Origin: Phycisphaerae bacterium | GTDB lineage: Bacteria > Planctomycetota > Phycisphaerae > SM23-33 | DNA: 64,000 bases | Assembly: GCA_018335035.1 (NCBI GenBank) | Contig: JAGXKT010000002.1 | Location: 62,001 to 126,000 of the forward strand | Direction of reading: 5' to 3' | Shown: positions 37,096 through 44,143 of the stretch, piece after piece | How positions within the stretch are numbered: position 1 is the stretch's first letter | Layout: every line of letters starts with the position of its first letter | The notes under the pieces: model-generated | The model's input: the letters and a program-made list of their open reading frames with translations, nothing else | Told to the model about the DNA's origin: nothing | Databases searched by the model: none | Program-made: the position numbers and the translations under genes

Positions 37096-37917
37096 ATGCG
37101 ACGATTACTTTTGCCGTTGGCGGCGTTGGCGATTGTGTCGGGCTGCGGGGGGCAATACATCGTCACGGCGCCGGACCAGATCGCGCCGGTCGGGGGACGG
37201 GCATCGGTGGTGGCGCGGCTGACGCGCAACGAAATCAGCCGGCTGGACGTCCCGGTCAAGCGGGCTGCGCTGGAGTTCACCGTGCCGGACAGCGACGCGC
37301 TGCGCGCGGCGTTTACCGATTCCGACGGTTTCGCCGGCGCGATAGTGCCCGCCCCTGACGCCGCCGGGCTCTACGAGGTCTGCATCCGCCACCAGGACGT
37401 CTGGGGCGACCGATGCCAGGGCGCGGCGCGCCTGTTCGTGTGGGAGCCGGACCGGCCGGCGGTGGCCGTGGACGTCGCCGCGCTGCCGGCGCCGGATGAA
37501 GCCGAGGCCGGCGTCGCGGTGCGCGCGATGAAGCGCATCGCCTCCGAAGCCAACATCCTCTACTTCACTCAGGACGGCGTCGCGGATCATGCCGAGCTGC
37601 GGACTGCGTTGCACCTGGCGGGCTACCCCGACGGTCCGGTTCTGCCGTGGCTCAAGCGACGGTGGCGCCTGACGCGCGAGGGGCGGTGGTCCTGGCCGCG
37701 GCTGACGTTCGACCCGCGGATGGTGGGCCCGCTGCAGCAACTGCGCGAGGCGATCCCGGCGTTGCGTAGCGGCATCTGCGTCGCGCCCGCCGCGGCCAAG
37801 GCATTTACCGGCGCCGAGATGCAGGTCGTCGCCGTCGGCGAGGCGGATGATCTGCCCGGCGACGCGCGGCGTACCTCCTGGGCCGAGATCGCGCGCACCG
37901 GACTCGGCGCCCCGTAA
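37096..37917 (+). CDS. Lipoprotein with Ig-like and App1/Lipin-like C-terminal domain
   Basis: 273 aa. The signal ends in the lipobox IVSGCGG (Cys at about 16). An Ig-like beta domain follows (about 20-125), with RLDVPVKRAALEFTV and AGLYEVCIRHQDVWGDRCQG. The last part has ANILYFTQDGVADHAELRTALHLAGYPDGPVL (about 155-186), which resembles the HAD-like App1/Lipin block (usually YVSNSP...FL...G.P.GP.LLRD). No catalytic Asp-x-Asp pair is seen, so the similarity may be structural only. Function is unknown. It lies 39 bp before waaF on the same strand. Confidence 0.65.
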   Translation: MRRLLLPLAALAIVSGCGGQYIVTAPDQIAPVGGRASVVARLTRNEISRLDVPVKRAALEFTVPDSDALRAAFTDSDGFAGAIVPAPDAAGLYEVCIRHQDVWGDRCQGAARLFVWEPDRPAVAVDVAALPAPDEAEAGVAVRAMKRIASEANILYFTQDGVADHAELRTALHLAGYPDGPVLPWLKRRWRLTREGRWSWPRLTFDPRMVGPLQQLREAIPALRSGICVAPAAAKAFTGAEMQVVAVGEADDLPGDARRTSWAEIARTGLGAP

Positions 37918-37943
37918 CGGGCCGATGCCGCGCAGCTTCCTGG

Positions 37944-37949
37944 TACAAT
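37944..37949 (+). promoter_or_regulatory. TACAAT -10 box 6 bp before the waaF start
   Basis: TACAAT at 37944-37949 is followed by CCGCTC and ATG 37956, so the message would be leaderless. No good -35 is visible because the region overlaps the end of the previous gene. Confidence 0.45.
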
Positions 37950-37955
37950 CCGCTC

Positions 37956-39059
37956 ATGGCGCAGCATAACGGCACCGACATTCTCGTGCTGCTTCCCACC
38001 TGGATCGGCGATGCCGTGATGGCAACACCCACGCTGCGCGCGCTGCGTGCAGCCCGGCCGAACGCCCGCATCACGCACATGGGCTCGTCGGCGACGCTGG
38101 ACGTGCTGGCGCCCGACCCGTGGGCCGACGACGTGTTGACGGACACATCCCGCCAGCGGCCGCGGCTGGCGAACTTCCATCGGATTGCCGCGCGGTTGCG
38201 TCGCCGGCGGTACGCGACGGGGCTTCTGCTGCCCAACAGCTTTCGCACGGCGGCGCTGGTCCGCGCCGGCGGCGTGACGCGCGTGGTCGGCTACGACCGC
38301 GACGTTCGCGGCTGGATGCTGACCCGCAAGCTCGCCCCCCCGCGCGACGCCGACGGCGAGCTGGCGCCGGTCCCCGCGATCGACTACTACCTGGACCTGG
38401 CGCGGCTTGTGGGCGTGGGATGCGATGGGCGGGTGCCGTCGCGCCGGATGGAGCTGACGGTCTCGCCGGAGCAGGCCGCCGACGCCGACGCTGTGCTGGA
38501 CGAGGCGGGGATCGACCCGGGACGCCCGCTGGTCATGCTGAATCCGGGCGCGGCGTTCGGCCCGGCGAAGATGTGGTCGCCGCACCGCTACGCCGCGCTG
38601 GCCGACCGGCTCGCCGCACGCGGCGCACAGATCATCGTCAACGCCGCCCCGAGCGAGCGAACCGTCGCGGGGCACGTCGTGGCGGAGATGGGGACGCGAC
38701 CGCTGCTGGACTTCTCGCGACGAGACAACACCCTGGGACGGCTCAAGGGGCTGCTGCGGCGGTGCGACCTTCTGGTGACCAACGATACCGGCGCGCGACA
38801 CGTCGCGGCGGCGCTGGGCGTGGGCGTGGTCACGCTGTTTGGTGCGACCGATCCACGCTGGACGCGAATCGACTGCCCCCGCGAGCGGATCCTCTGCGTC
38901 GACGTGGCCTGCGGGCCCTGCCAGCGGAAGATCTGCCCCCTGCCGGCGGGCCCGGCGTACCATCAGTGCATGAGTCATATCACCGTCGAGATGGTCCTGG
39001 ACGCCTGCGGCGAACTCTTGGAGCAGCGGTCGCCGACCGCGGGGAGCGAGCGACCGTGA
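37956..39059 (+). CDS. waaF: LPS heptosyltransferase (WaaF-like, GT9)
   Basis: 367 aa, GT-B fold, transfers ADP-heptose to the LPS inner core. N-terminal LLPTWIGDAVMATPTLRALRAARP (about 12-35) is the family start. The C-terminal half has VMLNPGAAFGPAKMWSPHRYAALADRL (about 193-219), LLRRCDLLVTNDTGARHVAAALGVGVVTLFGATDP (about 264-298) and the late Cys-Gly-Pro-Cys stretch found in WaaF (CGPCQRKICP). It heads a four-gene set with a WaaP-like kinase, a GT4 and plsY, all overlapping by a few bases. This supports a true LPS-like outer membrane. Confidence 0.93.
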   Translation: MAQHNGTDILVLLPTWIGDAVMATPTLRALRAARPNARITHMGSSATLDVLAPDPWADDVLTDTSRQRPRLANFHRIAARLRRRRYATGLLLPNSFRTAALVRAGGVTRVVGYDRDVRGWMLTRKLAPPRDADGELAPVPAIDYYLDLARLVGVGCDGRVPSRRMELTVSPEQAADADAVLDEAGIDPGRPLVMLNPGAAFGPAKMWSPHRYAALADRLAARGAQIIVNAAPSERTVAGHVVAEMGTRPLLDFSRRDNTLGRLKGLLRRCDLLVTNDTGARHVAAALGVGVVTLFGATDPRWTRIDCPRERILCVDVACGPCQRKICPLPAGPAYHQCMSHITVEMVLDACGELLEQRSPTAGSERP

Positions 39060-39859
39060 TTGTGGCCGATTGGGTGGATGACGGGCTGCGGGACGCCCTG
39101 ACCGCTGCCGGGCTCGACACGGTTGCCGGCGCCTGGGCCTACGCCGGCGGCGCCGACCTGGACAAGCCGGGGCTCGGTCGGCGGCGTCGAACGCGGCTGG
39201 AGCTGACCGACGCATCGGGGCGCCGCCATCAGCTGTACCTGAAGCGCTACGGCCGGGAGGCGGTCTCGGCGCGGCTTCGCCGCGCGTGGACGCACGGGTT
39301 CGGTCGCGGCCCGGCGCGCGTGGAGTACGAGAACGTCGTCGCCGCGCGCGCCGCCGGCGTGCCCACGATGCGCCCGGTGGCCTGCGGCGAACGCGATGGC
39401 TGTGGGTGTCTTCTCGTCACGGCCGTGCCCGGCGATGCGCTGGAACGCTGCGGGGCGGGCTTTCTGGCGCAGCACGCCGACGCCGCGCAACACGTGACGG
39501 CGGCGCTGGCGACGCTCGTCCGCGCCTTGCACGGGGGCGGGTACGTGCACCGCGACCTGTACGCCTCGCACGTGTTCCTGGATGTCTCGCAGGGCAACGT
39601 CGCCCTGTACCTGATCGACCTGGCGCGGATGTTTCGCCCACGGTGGCGCCGCCGGCGGTGGGTCGTCAAGGACCTGGCCGCGCTGCGATACTCCATGCCC
39701 GCCGAGTGGGTCGGTGGGCAGTGGGAGGCCTTTGTGGCGGCCTACGCGAGGGAGATGTCCGCAGCGCGGCGCCGGGCTCTCGCCACGGCCGTTGGGCGCA
39801 AAGCGCGGTCCATCGCCCGCCACGCCGCGCGTCGTGCCGCCCGGGAGCAAGGCGAATGA
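39056..39859 (+). CDS. waaP: LPS core heptose kinase (WaaP/InaA-like)
   Basis: 267 aa, protein-kinase-like fold. Motifs: LYLKRYGREAVSARL with the ATP-binding Lys (about 61), YENVVAARAAGVPTMRPVA, and the catalytic loop YVHRDLYASHVFLDV (about 162-176), which is the WaaP/KdkA pattern, followed by YLIDLARM (metal-binding Asp). In enteric bacteria WaaP phosphorylates heptose I of the core. The start is GTG 39056, overlapping the waaF stop; a longer frame into waaF is not real. Adjacent waaF makes LPS core the best substrate guess. Confidence 0.88.
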   Translation: MIVADWVDDGLRDALTAAGLDTVAGAWAYAGGADLDKPGLGRRRRTRLELTDASGRRHQLYLKRYGREAVSARLRRAWTHGFGRGPARVEYENVVAARAAGVPTMRPVACGERDGCGCLLVTAVPGDALERCGAGFLAQHADAAQHVTAALATLVRALHGGGYVHRDLYASHVFLDVSQGNVALYLIDLARMFRPRWRRRRWVVKDLAALRYSMPAEWVGGQWEAFVAAYAREMSAARRRALATAVGRKARSIARHAARRAAREQGE

Positions 39860-41028
39860 ACGTCGCGCTGGTCATCGAACGCATGGACCCGGCCCGCGGC
39901 GGGCGCGAGCGGTCGACGGCGCAGATCGCCCGCGCGCTGGCGGCGCGGGGCCATGACGTGGACGTCTTGTGCCAGAGCGGTGTCGAACTCGATGAGCTCT
40001 CGTCCGACGGGCCGGACGGCGGGACGGTCACGTGTCGCCCGCTGGGCCGACGTGGTGCAACGTACCCCCGCCGGCTCGAGCGGTTTGTCGCCGACGTGCG
40101 GCGCGCTACCGCGGACGGCGCCTACGGCGTGGTTCACGCCACGCTGCCGATTCCCGGAGCGGACGTCTACCAGCCGCGCGGCGGCACGGTTCCGGCTCAG
40201 GCGGCCGCATCGCTCCGTCGGCGGTGCCTGCCGGCTCGCGCGATCGCCCGGGCGACGAAGCCGCTCAACCGACGCCGCGCCGCCATGCGCCGGCTTGAGG
40301 CGCAGGTGATGGCCGATCCGCGCGTTGCGTGCCTGGCCGTCAGCCGCATGGTTGCCCGCGAGATGCGCGAGCATTACGGACGCCGCGAGAACGTGCACGT
40401 CGTCTATAACGCCGTGGACGCGCCCAACGCTGACGACCCGCGCCGCAGCGACTGGCGTCAACAGCTGCGCTTCCGCCTGGCGATGGCACCGCGCGATACG
40501 CTGTTTCTCACCGTCGCGAGAAACCTCGCGCTGAAAGGCGTCGACCGGGCCATCGAGGCCTTCACTCGCTGGCTGTACGCCGCCCCGCAGCGCGCGGGAC
40601 GCCTGATTGTCGTCGGCGGCGAGCGCACCGAGCGGTATCGCCGTCATGCCGGGCTGCGGGACGTGGGACGGTTCGTCGGCTTCGTCGAGCCCACGGAGAC
40701 GATCTTCCGCTGGTATGCCGCGGCCGACGTGTGCGTGCTGCTGAGCTGGTACGATCCGTGCAGCCGCGTCGTCCTCGAGGCCACCCGGTGGGGCATTCCG
40801 TCGATCACGACGGCCAGTAACGGTGCGGGCGAGGTGCTGACCGACGGTGCGGGAATCGTCGTCGATTCGCCCCGCGACGTGCGGGCCGTTGCCGAGGCGA
40901 TGGGCACGCTGTCGGATCGGGATAACCGCGCGGACTACGAAGCCGCCTGTCGCGCCGTCGCGCCGCGGCTGAGCACCGAGCGGCACGTCGACCGGCTGAT
41001 TGAGATTTATCGTCGCGGGAAGAGGTGA
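39856..41028 (+). CDS. Glycosyltransferase, family 4 (WaaG-like)
   Basis: 390 aa, GT-B fold. N-terminal VALVIERMDPARGGRERSTAQIARALAARGHDV (about 3-35) matches the WaaG-type opening. The C-terminal half has TLFLTVARNLALKGVDRAIEAF (about 215-236), VGFVEPTETIFRWYAAADVCVLLSWYDPCSRVVLEA with the donor-binding Glu, and PSITTASNGAGEV. WaaG adds the first outer-core hexose. Starts at ATG 39856 inside the kinase stop (ATGA). Its TGA overlaps the plsY start region. Confidence 0.9.
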   Translation: MNVALVIERMDPARGGRERSTAQIARALAARGHDVDVLCQSGVELDELSSDGPDGGTVTCRPLGRRGATYPRRLERFVADVRRATADGAYGVVHATLPIPGADVYQPRGGTVPAQAAASLRRRCLPARAIARATKPLNRRRAAMRRLEAQVMADPRVACLAVSRMVAREMREHYGRRENVHVVYNAVDAPNADDPRRSDWRQQLRFRLAMAPRDTLFLTVARNLALKGVDRAIEAFTRWLYAAPQRAGRLIVVGGERTERYRRHAGLRDVGRFVGFVEPTETIFRWYAAADVCVLLSWYDPCSRVVLEATRWGIPSITTASNGAGEVLTDGAGIVVDSPRDVRAVAEAMGTLSDRDNRADYEAACRAVAPRLSTERHVDRLIEIYRRGKR

Positions 41029-41714
41029 TGATGGCATTGCATCCGACCATTCTGTACGGGGCGTTTCCGCTGGGCGGCTATGCGCTGGGGTCCGTGCCCG
41101 TGGGGGTGTTGCTGGCCCGGGCGCGCGGCGTCGATTTGCGCCAGGTCGGCAGCGGAAACGTCGGGGCGACCAACGTCGCCCGTGCGTGCGGACGCCGGTG
41201 GGGCATCCTGTGCTTCTGCCTGGACTTCGCCAAGGGCTTCGTCCCGGCGCTGGTCGCGGGTCTGATCCTCCGCAGCGGTTCGGGCGCGGGGACCGCGCCG
41301 CCGGCGGCGCATCAGGCCGCCTGGCTGGCCGCGGGGTGCGGGGCGATCCTCGGGCACGTCTTCAGCGTGTGGCTGGGCTTTCGCGGGGGCAAGGGCGTGG
41401 CCACGTCCTTGGGCGTGGTCTGCGGCGTCTTCCCGTACATGACGCTGCCCGGGCTGGCGGCGCTGGCGGTGTGGCTGGCCGTAACGGGCGCGACGCGATA
41501 CGTCTCGCTGGGCAGCGTGCTCGCCGCCGTGGCGTTTGTGCCGCTGCAGGCGGGCCTCGCCGCGGTGCTGGGCTGGCCGGTGAGGCGGCTCTGGCCGCTG
41601 TTGGCGTTCGCCGCGGCGATGGCGGTTCTGATCCTTCTGCGGCACCGGCACAACCTGCGCCGCCTGCTGAACGGCACGGAGAACAAGATCGGCCGGCGGA
41701 AGCCCCCCGCATGA
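41028..41714 (+). CDS. plsY: Glycerol-3-phosphate acyltransferase PlsY
   Basis: 228 aa, about five membrane helices. PlsY uses acyl-phosphate to acylate glycerol-3-phosphate, the first step of phospholipid synthesis. All three family motifs are present: GSGNVGATNVAR (about 41-52), GHVFSVWLGFRGGKGVATSLG (about 108-128) and RHRHNLRRLLNGTENKI near the end. Three in-frame starts (GTG 41025, ATG 41028, ATG 41031) follow AAGAGG; ATG 41028 or 41031 fits best. An Ala/Gly-rich loop (SGSGAGTAPPAAHQ) at about 85-98 is longer than usual. Confidence 0.95.
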   Translation: MMALHPTILYGAFPLGGYALGSVPVGVLLARARGVDLRQVGSGNVGATNVARACGRRWGILCFCLDFAKGFVPALVAGLILRSGSGAGTAPPAAHQAAWLAAGCGAILGHVFSVWLGFRGGKGVATSLGVVCGVFPYMTLPGLAALAVWLAVTGATRYVSLGSVLAAVAFVPLQAGLAAVLGWPVRRLWPLLAFAAAMAVLILLRHRHNLRRLLNGTENKIGRRKPPA

Positions 41715-41774
41715 CGCCCTCGGCGACGACCGGTGCGCCCCCGCGCGGGCGCCATGTGCCCGGCCGCGCGACGG

Positions 41775-42833
41775 TCAGTTGTCCTGGAGCAGGCGCCGCC
41801 GGATGAACTCGGCGCGGGCCTCGGCGCGCTGCTGGTCGTTCATCTCGTGTCCGCAGACGCGCTGGAGGTGGGCCGGCTGGCTCAGCAGGAACAACTCGTT
41901 GACGATGCGCAGGTCGATCTCCGGCAGCCGCCCGAGGTTCACGCCCAGCCGGACCAGCGACAGCAGGTGCATCGTCTCGTCCGAACTCATCAGCCGGGCC
42001 GCCCGAAGCAACGACAGCGCGCGGTGGATCTTGTCTTCGACGGCCGCCTTCTGGCTCTTCATCAACCCCTCGCGGGCGCGCCGTTCGTACTCGATGAAAT
42101 GCGGCATCGTTTGGCCGAAGAACTCGTCGACGATCTGCTGCTCGGTCTTGCCCAGCGTGGTCTGGTTGGAGATCTGAAAAAAATCGCCGCTGGCTTCGGT
42201 GCCTTCGCCGTAGAGCCCGCGAATCGCCAGGCGCATGTCGCGTGCGGCGCGGAAAACCTTCTGTATCTCGCCGGTCATCTTCAGTGCCGGAAGGTGCAGC
42301 ATCACGCTGACCCGCAGCCCCGTGCCGACGTTCGTCGGACAGGCCGTCAGATAGCCGTACTTGCTGTGAAAGGCGTATTCCACGCTCTGTTCCAGGCGAT
42401 CGTCGATTTGCGTAATCTCCTCGGCCGCTTCCGTCAGCCGGAGCCCGCTGCGCAGCACCTGGATGCGCAGGTGGTCCTCCTCGTTGATCATGATGGCGAC
42501 GGTTTCAGAGCCGCTGATCGCCACGCCGCGCGGGTGGTCGGCCTCGGCATGCTGGCGGGAGACCAGGTGCCGTTCGACGAGCAACTCGCGGTCCAAGGCG
42601 CCGGCCGCGGCGACATTCACGTAGAAGACGTTCTTGGCGATGCCGGCCGCCAGAATCTCGTCGCGAAGGCGCTCGGCGATCTCCCGCTGCTGGGTCGCAT
42701 TACAGCGTGACAGAAACGGTTGCGAGGCCAGGTTCCGCGCCAGGCGGGCACGCGACGAGATGACGACGTCGTGCATGGGTCCGGCGCCCCGAAGCCATTC
42801 ACCGGCGCGTTGCGTCAGGTCGGCGAGTTTCAT
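41775..42833 (-). CDS. mcsB: Protein-arginine kinase McsB
   Basis: 352 aa, phosphagen-kinase fold. It phosphorylates arginines in proteins, marking them for ClpCP. Motifs: ISSRARLARNLASQPF (about 25-40), VAIMINEEDHLRIQVL with the NEED acid loop (about 118-133), and ACPTNVGTGLRVSVMLHLP with the reactive Cys (about 169-187). The C-terminal DR-type region YGEGTEASGDFFQISNQTTLG is also present. ATG 42833 overlaps the McsA stop (ATGA), as in Firmicutes. ClpC and CtsR are not in the window. Confidence 0.96.
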   Translation of the reverse strand: MKLADLTQRAGEWLRGAGPMHDVVISSRARLARNLASQPFLSRCNATQQREIAERLRDEILAAGIAKNVFYVNVAAAGALDRELLVERHLVSRQHAEADHPRGVAISGSETVAIMINEEDHLRIQVLRSGLRLTEAAEEITQIDDRLEQSVEYAFHSKYGYLTACPTNVGTGLRVSVMLHLPALKMTGEIQKVFRAARDMRLAIRGLYGEGTEASGDFFQISNQTTLGKTEQQIVDEFFGQTMPHFIEYERRAREGLMKSQKAAVEDKIHRALSLLRAARLMSSDETMHLLSLVRLGVNLGRLPEIDLRIVNELFLLSQPAHLQRVCGHEMNDQQRAEARAEFIRRRLLQDN

Positions 42834-43330
42834 TCCTTCTCCATCGCTTTGATGCGGTCTCGCAGGGCGGCGGCGGCTTCGTAATCCTCGCGGGCGACGG
42901 CGTCCTTCAACTCGCCGCGGAGGCGGAGGATCGCCGTTTGCTTCTTCTGCGTGCTGGCTGCGCGGCTGGGCACCTTGCCCAGGTGCTGGGTGGCGCCCTC
43001 GTGGGCGCGGGCCAGAAACGGCTCGAGCGCGGCTGAGAACGCGTCGTAGTCGTTCGGGCAGCCGAGCACGCCGTGCTTCCGAAACGTGTTGAAGCTCAAC
43101 CCGCAGGCGTCGCACACCAGGTCGCCGGCCTCGTCGTCGCACTCGGCGTCCGACGACTGGAGGATGAAATCCTCGAGAAGCTGGCTGATGGGGATGTTCG
43201 CCTTCACGGTGATCCCCTCGTTGGCGGCGCACTGCTCGCACAGATGCTTCTCGATCTTCTCACCGTCGATGATCTCCGTCAGATGGACGGTGGCGGGGCG
43301 GTTGTGGCATCTGTCGCACGGGTGCTTCAT
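42830..43330 (-). CDS. mcsA: McsA, activator of protein-arginine kinase
   Basis: 166 aa. Two zinc-finger pairs are seen: CDRCHNRPA with CEQCAANEG (about 5-37) and CDACGLSFNTFRKHGVLGCP (about 73-92). A UVR-type helical hairpin, LRGELKDAVAREDYEAAAALRDRIKAME, closes the protein. McsA binds McsB and boosts its activity. ATG 43330 lies 10 bp downstream of a -10 box, so the message may be nearly leaderless. Confidence 0.94.
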   Translation of the reverse strand: MKHPCDRCHNRPATVHLTEIIDGEKIEKHLCEQCAANEGITVKANIPISQLLEDFILQSSDAECDDEAGDLVCDACGLSFNTFRKHGVLGCPNDYDAFSAALEPFLARAHEGATQHLGKVPSRAASTQKKQTAILRLRGELKDAVAREDYEAAAALRDRIKAMEKE

Positions 43331-43339
43331 GGCGGCGTC

Positions 43340-43369
43340 ATCCTACCCAAGGGGGCTCGGCCTGGTCAA
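43340..43369 (-). promoter_or_regulatory. Candidate mcsA-mcsB promoter
   Basis: On the minus strand TTGACC (43369-43364) and TAGGAT (43345-43340) are 18 bp apart; the -10 ends 9 bp before ATG 43330. Confidence 0.45.
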
Positions 43370-43407
43370 CCTGCGACGGCTTGTCTCAGTATATCGCATT
43401 GCGACCG

Positions 43408-44136
43408 CTACTCGACGCGTCCGATGCGGATATCCAGGTCCTCCCGCCGTTCGAGGCGATCCTTGGCGCCGTCCTTGATCCAGAGGATGCGGTCGGATCG
43501 GGCGAGCATGTTGTGGTCGTGCGTGGCGGTGATGACGGTGACGCCGTGGTTGTCGCACAGCCCGCGCAGCGTATTGATGATTTCCTCGCCGGTGTGGAGG
43601 TCGAGGTTCGCCGTCGGCTCGTCGGCCAGCATGATCGTCGGGTTCATCGCCAGGGCGCGCGCGATGGCGACGCGCTGCTGCTGCCCGCCGGACAGCTCGC
43701 CGGGCCGGTGGTCGAGACGATGACCGAGCCCGACTTCGGTGAGGACCTCGGCCGCCCGGTCGGCGGAGGCCCTGTGGTTGGCTCCGCTGAGCAATACGGG
43801 CAGCATCACGTTGCGCAGGGCACTCAGCGCGGGAATGAGGTTGAACGCCTGGAAGATGTATCCGATGTGGTGATTGCGGATGTATGCCAGTTCCGCGCTG
43901 GACTTCTTCGTCAGGTCCACTCCCGAGATGGTCACCGTGCCTTCGGTCGGACGATCCAGCGCGCCGATCATGTTGAACAGCGTGCTCTTGCCCGAGCCGC
44001 TCGGACCCATGACCGAGAGGTACTCACCGTGACGGACGTCCAGGTCCATGTCCCGCAGGGCGTAGATCTCCTGCCCGCCCATGCGGTAGATCTTGCTCAA
44101 CTCGCGACACGCGATGATGACTTCGTTGCTGCTCAT
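43408..44136 (-). CDS. ABC transporter ATPase (LolD/MacB type), last gene of the seven-gene operon
   Basis: 242 aa. Walker A GPSGSGKST (about 44-52), Q-loop FQAFNLIPALS, signature LSGGQQQR (about 146-153), Walker B IMLADEPTANLD and H-loop THDHNMLARSD are all intact. The sequence belongs to the LolD/MacB/FtsE class, which powers extracytoplasmic work rather than import. It starts 8 bp after the OPT-like gene. A second ATPase of the same class lies upstream in the operon (51734-52597), so each may serve one of the two FtsX-type permeases, or the pair may form one heterodimer. Confidence 0.93.
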   Translation of the reverse strand: MSSNEVIIACRELSKIYRMGGQEIYALRDMDLDVRHGEYLSVMGPSGSGKSTLFNMIGALDRPTEGTVTISGVDLTKKSSAELAYIRNHHIGYIFQAFNLIPALSALRNVMLPVLLSGANHRASADRAAEVLTEVGLGHRLDHRPGELSGGQQQRVAIARALAMNPTIMLADEPTANLDLHTGEEIINTLRGLCDNHGVTVITATHDHNMLARSDRILWIKDGAKDRLERREDLDIRIGRVE

Positions 44137-44143
44137 GATTTGC

